Assembly (NCBI RefSeq): GCF_946220915.1
Contig: NZ_CAMIHH010000151.1
Coordinates: 1 to 5,485, forward strand
Origin: an uncultured Flavobacterium sp.
GTDB lineage: Bacteria > Bacteroidota > Bacteroidia > Flavobacteriales > Flavobacteriaceae
Direction of reading: 5' to 3'
Length of the DNA: 5,485 bases
The translations under genes and the position numbers were made by a program. The notes beneath the pieces were generated by a model. The model was not told where the DNA came from. It saw only the letters and a program-made list of their open reading frames with translations, and did no database searches. This document shows, piece by piece, positions 1 to 5,485 of this stretch; within the stretch, counting starts at the first letter, position 1; each line of letters opens with the position of its first letter.

Positions 1-1188
1 GATTATATCTTTACTATTGTATATCCCCGTAATCATAATTGATGACAAAAGAAATATAAACCCTCCGGCAGAAATGAGTATCGTGCTCAGGTCATGCCTT
101 TTATATACATAGGCATACCATCGCAGAAGTATAAATAGATAAATGAGGAGGCCTGTAATCCCGGTTTTATAGAATATGTAAACGTAGCCGTTATGAAGTT
201 CTGAGATATAGCGTATCCCTTTCCTGTCACCTGTGAGGGGTGCATAAAACTTAAGATCTACCAATGAGCCATGGCCTGTCCCGATAATGTAAGATGACGG
301 GTATTGTTTCATCAGATCAAATGCGCGTTTGGCTTCATATCCCCTCCAATGGTCCCAAAGGTCAGCATGATTATGCCTGTCTATGTTGAAAGTAAAAATT
401 TCTTCGGGCACAATTTTAATTTTATATAAAAATCCTTCCAGGCCCTGTGTCCCCCTCCTTATGTTTGCATTATACAAATAAACATAAAATAGGGATATGG
501 CCGTTATCACAACAGCAATGGCCCTAAGCCCTTTTGCCGTAATTTTTGTGTAGCCTTTTATGGTAAGCCATACTATCCCTGCAATGATGATCATTGTCCG
601 GGAAAAATACAGAAATGACGAAAACAATAAAATTACAGCAAATATCCATTTGTAGGGTTTTTTCACAAAAAGTTCACGCCCTTCGAATTTAGGATACCAA
701 ATGAGCACAAACAGCGCGATAACTTCGAGGAAATTGTCTTTGGTATATAACCTTATTATCTCTATCCTTCCCGACATAAAATCTGTAAGCAGCAAGATTA
801 TGAGAAGATGGATCATAGCTGTAAATACAGCTGTGATGACAATAGTCCTGGCAAACATCATGATATCTCCCATTCTCCTGAACAGTGTATACCCCAGCAC
901 CAATCCTAATAAAGGCTTGATGAAATGAAAAAGGTCTTTAAAAATAGCTGACAGGCTGTGGAAATGGATAATCGTACCTATAAAGCCAATAAGCAATAGC
1001 AGCAGCAAACCGGCCATGTGCCTGCTTATTCTTTTTGAAAAGGCTACCGGCTCCAAAACATGGCAGGCCACCAATACCCCAAGCTGCAGGAATATATTTA
1101 GCTTAAATGAGCCAACATACAGATCGCAAACAACGATAAGCATAAAGATCGCCCTGTAAAAATCACTTTTTTTTATGCTGATACCCAT
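1..1188 (-). CDS. O-antigen polymerase/ligase-type membrane protein (Wzy/WaaL-like), 3' end outside window
   Basis: The frame is open for 396 codons from the ATG at 1188-1186 to the left edge, so the C-terminus is missing. The visible protein is mostly hydrophobic helices (for example residues 60-75, 88-103, 113-135, 154-165, 181-205, 222-237, 342-356 and 368-388). A large polar loop lies at about 240-340. That loop carries W278-x-x-W281-R-G-Y-E and, just before the next membrane segment, H332-N-G-Y. A histidine-asparagine-glycine at the end of the big periplasmic loop is typical of O-antigen ligase/polymerase (Wzy_C-type) proteins, and S196-R-T in a preceding helix also fits. Such proteins act in the periplasm on undecaprenyl-linked glycans. 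An in-frame TAG, the stop of the upstream gene, lies two codons before this ATG, so no longer start is possible. Polymerase cannot be told from ligase here; the position beside a flippase and a glycosyltransferase favours a Wzy-like polymerase. Confidence 0.85.
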   Translation of the reverse strand, partial: MGISIKKSDFYRAIFMLIVVCDLYVGSFKLNIFLQLGVLVACHVLEPVAFSKRISRHMAGLLLLLLIGFIGTIIHFHSLSAIFKDLFHFIKPLLGLVLGYTLFRRMGDIMMFARTIVITAVFTAMIHLLIILLLTDFMSGRIEIIRLYTKDNFLEVIALFVLIWYPKFEGRELFVKKPYKWIFAVILLFSSFLYFSRTMIIIAGIVWLTIKGYTKITAKGLRAIAVVITAISLFYVYLYNANIRRGTQGLEGFLYKIKIVPEEIFTFNIDRHNHADLWDHWRGYEAKRAFDLMKQYPSSYIIGTGHGSLVDLKFYAPLTGDRKGIRYISELHNGYVYIFYKTGITGLLIYLFILLRWYAYVYKRHDLSTILISAGGFIFLLSSIMITGIYNSKDII

Positions 1189-1191
1189 GCT

Positions 1192-1995
1192 CTAAAGGCC
1201 TATTGTTTTTTTGATTCCTTTCACCGCTTTATTGAAGCCAAGGGCTACTATTGAAGCCATTTTAATAAAGCCTGACATATGCTTTCTAATATATAAGTCA
1301 TGCCCTTTTACTACCAAATGGTCTCTGGAGTTATTAAACCCTACATAATGTATATACCTGTATCGAGGCAGGAAAATCCTCCGGTAACCTGCGTTGGCTA
1401 TCTTTCTGGAAAGATCTACATCCTCCCCATACATAAAATAATCTTTATCAAAGCCGTCTACCTCATCATACACCTTTTTGGGCATAAGGAGGAACGACCC
1501 GGTAAGCCAGTCTACATCATAAAAAGTTTTTGAAAAATTACCGCTCTTAAATTCGGGGCCCATGAGGAAGATATTTTTTAGCCTTACCAGGTTGAAGGGA
1601 TTCGGAAACTTTCCCGCCGCAATAAGGTAATTTCCGTTGCCATCCAGCATCTTTATGCCCACCGCGCCTGCCGATTTATCCTTCTTTAAAAATTCCAGGG
1701 CGGGTAAAAGGTTATCCAGCAAAATTGTATCATTGTTTATGAGCAGCAGGCATTCTCCATGGGCAGCTTGTACTGCCGCATTATTGCCCCGGCCAAAACC
1801 AAGGTTATCCGGGCTTTCTATGAGCCTTACATCCGGATAGTTTTGCGTGATGTAATTGCAGCTATCGTCGGCAGAATTGTTGTCGAGTACGATGATTTCG
1901 AAATCTATGCCCTTAAGTTTATCGTACAAGGAGTCGAAACACCCTTTAAGATATTTTAGCCCATTGTAGTTCACTATAATTACCGACAGTTCCAT
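1192..1995 (-). CDS. Family 2 glycosyltransferase (GT-A fold, rhamnosyltransferase-like)
   Basis: This 267-residue protein has the classical GT2 layout. A nucleotide-binding start VIIVNYNG is at 5-12, DNNS at 38-41, and a DxD-equivalent LLLINNDT at 83-90 for the metal and nucleotide sugar. WLTGS at 163-167 and GEDVDLSRK at 190-198 follow, the latter including the likely catalytic-base acidic pair, then IHYVG around H216. It resembles WbbL/rhamnosyltransferase-type enzymes, but the donor sugar cannot be read from the sequence. It should act on the cytoplasmic face, adding a sugar to a lipid-linked repeat unit. There is no clear transmembrane helix; the C-terminal 25 residues are hydrophobic and basic and could touch the membrane. 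An in-frame TAA directly precedes the ATG, which fixes the start. The leader ACAATAAATG is A-rich without a Shine-Dalgarno. It lies 40 bp after the flippase gene and 3 bp before the next gene, consistent with one operon. Confidence 0.93.
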   Translation of the reverse strand: MELSVIIVNYNGLKYLKGCFDSLYDKLKGIDFEIIVLDNNSADDSCNYITQNYPDVRLIESPDNLGFGRGNNAAVQAAHGECLLLINNDTILLDNLLPALEFLKKDKSAGAVGIKMLDGNGNYLIAAGKFPNPFNLVRLKNIFLMGPEFKSGNFSKTFYDVDWLTGSFLLMPKKVYDEVDGFDKDYFMYGEDVDLSRKIANAGYRRIFLPRYRYIHYVGFNNSRDHLVVKGHDLYIRKHMSGFIKMASIVALGFNKAVKGIKKTIGL

Positions 1996-2035
1996 TTATT
2001 GTAATTTTCACTGCCGGAGACAGCGTCAATATCGT

Positions 2036-3325
2036 TCAGGCAAAAGTATAAAAACCAAGCTTCTTTTTGATATAATAAACACAGGTAAAGTTAAAGGCTA
2101 CATTTGTTATCAGGCTTGCCGTTGCAGCCCCATTAATCCCATACCGGGGTATAAGGATAATATTGAGCACGGCGTTGAGCATAAAACCTGCAATGGTAAC
2201 ATTTTGTAATATCTTTTGGTTGCCGGTCATGTTGAGCACCTGGTCTACTGTACCTGTAGCTGCATTGAGAAGGAACCCGGCAGAGATTATTATAAGCGCT
2301 TCCTGGCTACCTTCAAAGCTCTTGCCAAAGAGGGAGAGCAGGAAATCTGAAAAAAACATGATAACTACTACCAGTGGCGCGGTGAGGGCAATAATGATGT
2401 GTGTGCTCTTTTTTACTTCTCGGTGCATTTCGGCTAAATCGCCCTCTTTAAAAAATTTCGCCACACGTGGCGCTATTACTACGTTTATTGACGCAATGAC
2501 CAGCATGGATAATGATGCAATGCGGTAGGCAAGATTATAGTATCCTACCTCTTCCTTAGATACCATGACACCCAGCAGGAAAACATCGGTCCAGTTGAGC
2601 AGGTATAGCATCAGTCCGCTAAACATCATGGGAGATGCATACTTTACCATTGCCTTTGCCGACATGATCTCTTCCCGCGGACCAGCTGGCTTTTTAAATG
2701 CAAAGAAACATTCGATGGCAAGCACTATTGCAATTGAAAACGTATAGAACAAAAAAGTATATGGCCCCGGCACATTGTGGATAAAAAATAATAAAAGCAG
2801 TAATATGGCATTGGGCACAACAAACATAAAAATGTTGAACTTCATGAAATTGCCTGTAGCAATAAAAAAGTAAAGTACAAACTCATGCAGCATCATTGCG
2901 GGTATGGTAAAGGCAGCAATGATGATATAATCAGTAAAGGAACCGCTGTCGAAAATCGTCACGGCAATGAATTCGGCCCCGGCTAAAAATACCAAAAGCG
3001 GTATTACGGCTATTACGGCAAGTATTACCAATCCTTTTCGGAACATTTGCTGTGAAAAAGGTTCCCGCAGCGACCTTAGCCCCAAATGGCTTACCAAAGC
3101 ATTGGGAAAGCCGAGGGCAAATAAAAGGCCCGCCGCCTGTGCAATGGTAAAAACCAGGGAGTAGCTGCCATAAACCTCGTCTCCATACTTATTGGTTATA
3201 ATGAGCAGGACCAAAAAATTGATCGCCAGCCCCCCTATCCTGAACATAAAAGTAAGCCCCCCCGAAACCAGCAGCTTATTCAGGAGCGCTAATGAGGAAA
3301 GCCGGTATTTTATTTTTTCTATCAA
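2036..3325 (-). CDS. wzx: Wzx-type polysaccharide flippase (MOP superfamily), TTG start
   Basis: This 429-residue protein is built almost entirely of hydrophobic helices, about 12 to 14, which is the usual size and topology of Wzx/MATE-like lipid-linked oligosaccharide flippases. The N-terminus has the family pattern of a short basic stretch followed by GGLTFMFRIGG (22-32) and then YGDEVYGSYS (47-56). The middle carries KYASPMMFSG (228-237), NWTDVFLLG (244-252) and VGYYNLAYRIA (260-270). The C-terminal half has LNIILIPRYGINGAATA (387-403), a strong signature of polysaccharide export flippases. It would move an undecaprenyl-PP repeat unit from the inner to the outer leaflet. The first codon is TTG at 3325-3323. 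The frame is open upstream to a TAG at 3379-3377 but holds no ATG or GTG, and the next internal Met (M27) would remove part of the first helix. ATT at 3328-3326 is an alternative start. Confidence 0.92.
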   Translation of the reverse strand: MIEKIKYRLSSLALLNKLLVSGGLTFMFRIGGLAINFLVLLIITNKYGDEVYGSYSLVFTIAQAAGLLFALGFPNALVSHLGLRSLREPFSQQMFRKGLVILAVIAVIPLLVFLAGAEFIAVTIFDSGSFTDYIIIAAFTIPAMMLHEFVLYFFIATGNFMKFNIFMFVVPNAILLLLLFFIHNVPGPYTFLFYTFSIAIVLAIECFFAFKKPAGPREEIMSAKAMVKYASPMMFSGLMLYLLNWTDVFLLGVMVSKEEVGYYNLAYRIASLSMLVIASINVVIAPRVAKFFKEGDLAEMHREVKKSTHIIIALTAPLVVVIMFFSDFLLSLFGKSFEGSQEALIIISAGFLLNAATGTVDQVLNMTGNQKILQNVTIAGFMLNAVLNIILIPRYGINGAATASLITNVAFNFTCVYYIKKKLGFYTFA

Positions 3326-3399
3326 AATGCTGATGCAGGGAAATGTTCTAGTGCCACGATCCAGGTTTACATACCTCTATACCCATCCATGACTAATGG
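3326..3399 (-). other. 74-bp lipoprotein-wzx spacer with tiny leader ORF
   Basis: On the minus strand this spacer carries ATG 3390-3388 followed by seven sense codons in total (MDGYRGM) and TAA at 3369-3367. An AGAGG run at 3378-3374 precedes the second ATG of that mini-ORF. Later in the same frame a GTG opens the peptide MALEHFPASAF, whose TGA overlaps the TTG start of wzx. No TAnnTTTG element or terminator hairpin is seen, so wzx is probably co-transcribed with the lipoprotein gene. Confidence 0.3.
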
Positions 3400-3954
3400 C
3401 TATTGGGCTTGTGCCTGTGGCTCATGAAATGATCTTAATGATGCTATGAAAGCCCCATTACCGCAAAATACTGGATCATAAGTATTATCAACCGGTGAAG
3501 TTTTTACCATAAATTTTTCAGGAAAAGTCTTTACGTAATGGTTGTAATCAAAATTTGAAAAGAAATCTGCTGCTCCAAGTTCCAGTTCCCTATCGTGCTG
3601 CTTTACAATGAATTTATTGATAATAATCTCTTTCTGATCAGGGTTTTGCCCCACATCGAACCTAAGGTTGATAATATGGGCATCATCAGGCAGGTTAAAA
3701 ACTACCTGCTGGCTTTTATCACTTCCTTTTACCTCAACCCGCCTGCGCTTTGGCCCAAAATCCAATTCTTTATCCTCGGTATAAAATAATTCAAGCACAT
3801 CGTCTTCTTTTATTATTATATCTGCCACAACCTGTATTTCAGGCTCAGCAGATTCCTGGCCAGATGTGTTTGCATCTGTACTTTTATCATTTTTACATCC
3901 TACAGATACAATAACGAGAAGGCCAACTGCAATGCAGCTTTTGATGTGTTTCAT
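3400..3954 (-). CDS. Predicted lipoprotein of unknown function, polysaccharide-locus associated
   Basis: This 184-residue protein begins with a lipoprotein signal peptide: basic MKHIK, a hydrophobic core at 7-18 and the lipobox SVGC at 17-20, giving a lipidated Cys20. A polar linker rich in S, D, E and T (21-38) follows. Residues 39-120 look like alternating beta strands (QVVADIIIKEDDVLELFYTE at 41-60, then RRVEVKG, QVVFNLP and INLRFDVGQNPDQ at 95-107). This suggests a beta-sandwich or carbohydrate-binding-like fold; that is inference from pattern, not a family match. The tail contains YDPVFCGNGAF (159-169) and ends in a QAQAQ stretch. No strongly acidic run follows Cys20, so surface export by the Bacteroidota lipoprotein export signal is not obvious and an inward-facing location is plausible. 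It is the first gene of the minus-strand set, 74 bp before wzx and divergent from the GtrII-like gene. I do not recognise an enzymatic motif. Confidence 0.85.
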   Translation of the reverse strand: MKHIKSCIAVGLLVIVSVGCKNDKSTDANTSGQESAEPEIQVVADIIIKEDDVLELFYTEDKELDFGPKRRRVEVKGSDKSQQVVFNLPDDAHIINLRFDVGQNPDQKEIIINKFIVKQHDRELELGAADFFSNFDYNHYVKTFPEKFMVKTSPVDNTYDPVFCGNGAFIASLRSFHEPQAQAQ

Positions 3955-3999
3955 GGTACTTAGGGGTATAAATAAATTTGTTTAATAAATAATGCGTTA

Positions 4000-4110
4000 T
4001 CAACACTTCTGTATCATCTCAATCCCTTCAAGGTTTTTCCCAGCCAATACCAGCTGGATAGTTCTATCAGGGTACAGATTGATGCCAACAAAATTAATGT
4101 ATTTTACCAT
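4000..4110 (-). CDS. Possible 36-residue ORF, unrecognised, may not be a gene
   Basis: An ATG at 4110-4108 opens 36 codons ending in TGA at 4002-4000. The peptide starts MVKYINFVGI and ends LEGIEMIQKC, with the stretch NLYPDRTIQLVLAGKNLEG between. Its composition reads more like protein than the opposite-strand ORF over the same bases, which is rich in Cys, Trp and Phe. The start context GTATAAATG is the A-rich type seen at other genes here. Against it, the best minus-strand -7 element (4096-4089) lies inside this ORF, so a transcript from it would lack the start codon. It could be a small leader protein, the remnant of a decayed gene, or chance. No function can be given. Confidence 0.2.
   Translation of the reverse strand: MVKYINFVGINLYPDRTIQLVLAGKNLEGIEMIQKC
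4089..4096 (-). promoter_or_regulatory. Candidate -7 element for the lipoprotein-wzx-GT-wzy operon
   Basis: The minus strand reads TAATTTTG, an exact match to TAnnTTTG. A TTA at 4119-4117, 20 bp upstream, is a near match to the -33 TTG. Transcription would start near 4083 and give the lipoprotein gene a leader of about 130 bases. It is the only exact match on this strand in the intergenic region. Confidence 0.4.
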
Positions 4111-4185
4111 TTATACTAATTTTATTGAATTTATGATTAATCTTTTTAGGGTAGCATCAAAATGGTGCATTTATCAAAAAAGTTT

Positions 4186-4193
4186 TACATTTG
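4186..4193 (+). promoter_or_regulatory. Candidate -7 element for the GtrII-like gene
   Basis: The plus strand reads TACATTTG, an exact match to TAnnTTTG, ending 22 bases before the ATG at 4216. That is a normal distance for a short leader. A weak -33 counterpart (ATGGTG, 4162-4167) sits about 20 bp upstream but is not a TTG. Confidence 0.5.
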
Positions 4194-4215
4194 GCGTGAA
4201 TAAAATAATTTAATT

Positions 4216-5485
4216 ATGGTGCGCCCGCTTCCTACTGGTTATTTCCAGATATTATTCTTTTCTATAATCCTGTGTTTTATAACATACGGCTACACACTGA
4301 CAAATTTTTCATTGAGCATTGATAGCGAACAGCCTTTTTTTACGGGCCCTTTTTCTTCCCTGGGCCGATGGGGATGCCAGTTAATAAGGGTTCATATATT
4401 TAGTGGCATCGTGCCCTACTTTACACTTCTGCTCGGCTTGGTGCTGCTTAGTTTTGCCGCTGTAGAAACCTCACGGATACTACGTTTGAATTCTATTGCA
4501 GCTTACGTATTTTGCGCACTTTTTGTATCATTCCCGCAATTATCCTATCAATTAGTGTTTACGCTTCAGGCAGACTGCATTGGGCTGGGATTCCTCAGCG
4601 GCGCGCTTGTAGTAAAATATTTTGTACAATCAGTGCATGGCGGCATCACGCTCAGGAACGCAGCTCTATTCATCGTGTCATCATTACTGTTCATGTTTAC
4701 CATTGCAATTTATCAGACGCTTATTATCATACCTGTAATAATTTATCTGATCTATATTTTCCAAAACACATTCTCTGAGGAGTATAGTTTTAAAACAGAG
4801 TTAAAAAAAGGGTTCTTATTTGCCGCACTCACAATCATCTCCGTTTTACTGTATGTGATTTCAGTAAAAATTACCATTCCTGCGGGGAGTGGTGGTGGAG
4901 AATACCTGTCCATGTATACGTCTGGGGATTCAAGCAACCGTTTCTCAAACTTTATGACCGAGTTTTTTAGAAACCTGATGGGCAAGGGATACTATGGCGA
5001 AAAAACTTATGTTGCCGCAACAATTGCTGCAATTGCAATAATCGGATCATTCCTGTACAATCGTAAAAAACCGTGGCCGCTACGCACCATATTGATTATT
5101 GCAATCACCATACTGCCCTATCTATTATCGGTTTTTATTTCAAGCGGTACAGCTCCACCAAGGCTTTTTGTGGCTTCGGGCATTGCCCTTGCATTCATTG
5201 TAACTCATTTTACAGGAATGTTCCGCAATCAAAAGATAGCGCTTGTACTACCTATATTCATAGTGCTTGTAAATATTTATTTTATCACGATGCTTTTTTG
5301 GTCGCATTCAAAAATTTACAATCATGACATTAATATCGCACGGAATATTGACTTTTCGATTCGAAATCAGTATCCGGAGTTTGATCCTGCAGCAAATTAT
5401 GTATACTTCTTCGGGTGCATACCTTATACTGAACATGACAGGTACAGGATCCCTGATTCAGAAATTTTTGGAGGATCTTTTTTCC
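4216..5485 (+). CDS. GtrII-family glucosyltransferase-like membrane protein, 3' end outside window
   Basis: The frame is open for 423 full codons from ATG 4216 to the right edge, so the C-terminus is missing. The layout matches the GtrII family (serotype-converting O-antigen glucosyltransferases that use a polyprenyl-phosphate sugar in the periplasm). There is a first helix at about 9-27, then a short loop with acidic residues SIDSE (34-38) and the family-typical GRWG (50-53). Many further helices follow (about 66-85, 93-108, 122-136, 148-181, 199-218, 265-281, 289-308, 317-332 and 340-361). TAPPRLF is at 312-318. A polar C-terminal part holds YVYFFGCIPY (395-404) and FGGSFF (418-423), where the family usually continues with an SFF-W-D-like stretch. 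The acidic loop residues are the likely catalytic site by family analogy. GTG at 4219 is a less likely start. The usual partners, a polyprenyl-phosphate glucose synthase (GtrB) and GtrA flippase, are not in the window. The transferred sugar is unknown. Confidence 0.82.
   Translation, partial: MVRPLPTGYFQILFFSIILCFITYGYTLTNFSLSIDSEQPFFTGPFSSLGRWGCQLIRVHIFSGIVPYFTLLLGLVLLSFAAVETSRILRLNSIAAYVFCALFVSFPQLSYQLVFTLQADCIGLGFLSGALVVKYFVQSVHGGITLRNAALFIVSSLLFMFTIAIYQTLIIIPVIIYLIYIFQNTFSEEYSFKTELKKGFLFAALTIISVLLYVISVKITIPAGSGGGEYLSMYTSGDSSNRFSNFMTEFFRNLMGKGYYGEKTYVAATIAAIAIIGSFLYNRKKPWPLRTILIIAITILPYLLSVFISSGTAPPRLFVASGIALAFIVTHFTGMFRNQKIALVLPIFIVLVNIYFITMLFWSHSKIYNHDINIARNIDFSIRNQYPEFDPAANYVYFFGCIPYTEHDRYRIPDSEIFGGSFF

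Larger units (their letters stand above)
3955..4215. promoter_or_regulatory. Divergent intergenic region with promoters for both transcription units
   Basis: These 261 bases separate the minus-strand lipoprotein gene from the plus-strand GtrII-like gene and are AT-rich. They contain three exact matches to the Bacteroidota -7 consensus TAnnTTTG: one on the minus strand (4096-4089) and two on the plus strand (3973-3980 and 4186-4193). None has a perfect -33 TTG at the expected distance. An 8-bp palindrome GATTAATC lies at 4135-4142, and CCAGC/GCTGG arms at 4040-4044 and 4053-4057 could form a short hairpin in the lipoprotein leader. A 36-codon minus-strand ORF lies at 4000-4110. I see no terminator, which is expected between divergent genes. 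Confidence 0.6.

Noticed and set aside
701..928. A 75-codon plus-strand ORF with a hydrophobic end
   Set aside because: It is opposite the polymerase/ligase-type gene, which is open through the region. Its hydrophobicity reflects the complementary membrane-coding sequence.
2163..2528. A 121-codon plus-strand ORF opposite wzx
   Set aside because: It lies wholly inside the flippase gene on the other strand. The flippase frame has clear family motifs and this one has none, so it is a shadow frame.
3000..3030. Repeated TATTACGG-like units
   Set aside because: The copies lie within the wzx coding frame and encode an ordinary Ile/Val/Ala-rich membrane helix. There are too few copies for a meaningful tandem array.
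3386..3398. Inverted repeat CCAT-N5-ATGG after the lipoprotein gene
   Set aside because: A 4-bp stem without a poly-T tail is not a credible terminator, and such repeats are expected by chance.
4040..4057. Inverted arms CCAGC/GCTGG that could form a hairpin
   Set aside because: A 5-bp stem with an 8-base loop and no following U run is too weak to call a terminator or riboswitch.
3992..4213. A 73-codon plus-strand ORF ending 2 bp before the GtrII-like start
   Set aside because: Its spacing and an upstream -7 match looked suggestive. The peptide is rich in Cys, Trp and Phe with no motif or pattern, as expected from AT-rich non-coding DNA, and it overlaps both likely promoters.
4752..4985. A 77-codon minus-strand ORF inside the GtrII-like gene
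   Set aside because: The plus-strand frame is open over the whole region with membrane helices and family motifs, so this is a shadow.

Overview
The window looks like part of a surface-polysaccharide (O-antigen or capsule type) locus from a member of the Bacteroidota, probably a Flavobacterium-like organism. Support for this: the DNA is AT-rich (roughly 40% G+C by eye), start codons sit in A/T-rich leaders without clear Shine-Dalgarno sequences, and the central divergent region contains exact matches to the Bacteroidota -7 promoter element TAnnTTTG. The species assignment is inference, since no rRNA or other marker gene is present.

Layout. On the minus strand, reading right to left, four genes appear to form one transcription unit. 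They are a small predicted lipoprotein (3400-3954), a Wzx-type flippase with a TTG start (2036-3325), a family 2 glycosyltransferase (1192-1995) and a multi-membrane-span O-antigen polymerase/ligase-type protein that runs off the left edge (1-1188). The spacers are 74, 40 and 3 bp, with the last two genes almost abutting in the same reading frame. On the plus strand, a divergent gene starts at 4216 and runs off the right edge. It encodes a membrane protein of the GtrII glucosyltransferase type. The 261-bp region between the two transcription units (3955-4215) holds candidate promoters for both directions and a 36-codon minus-strand ORF of doubtful reality.

How the genes may work together (family knowledge plus inference). 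The family 2 enzyme would add a sugar to an undecaprenyl-linked repeat unit on the cytoplasmic face. Wzx would flip that unit across the inner membrane, and the Wzy/ligase-type protein would polymerise it or transfer it in the periplasm. The GtrII-like protein could decorate the polymer with a side-branch sugar, also in the periplasm. The lipoprotein lies between the flippase and the GtrII-like gene, is exported and has no recognised function, so it is the most open question here. I saw no CRISPR array, insertion sequence, tRNA or rRNA.
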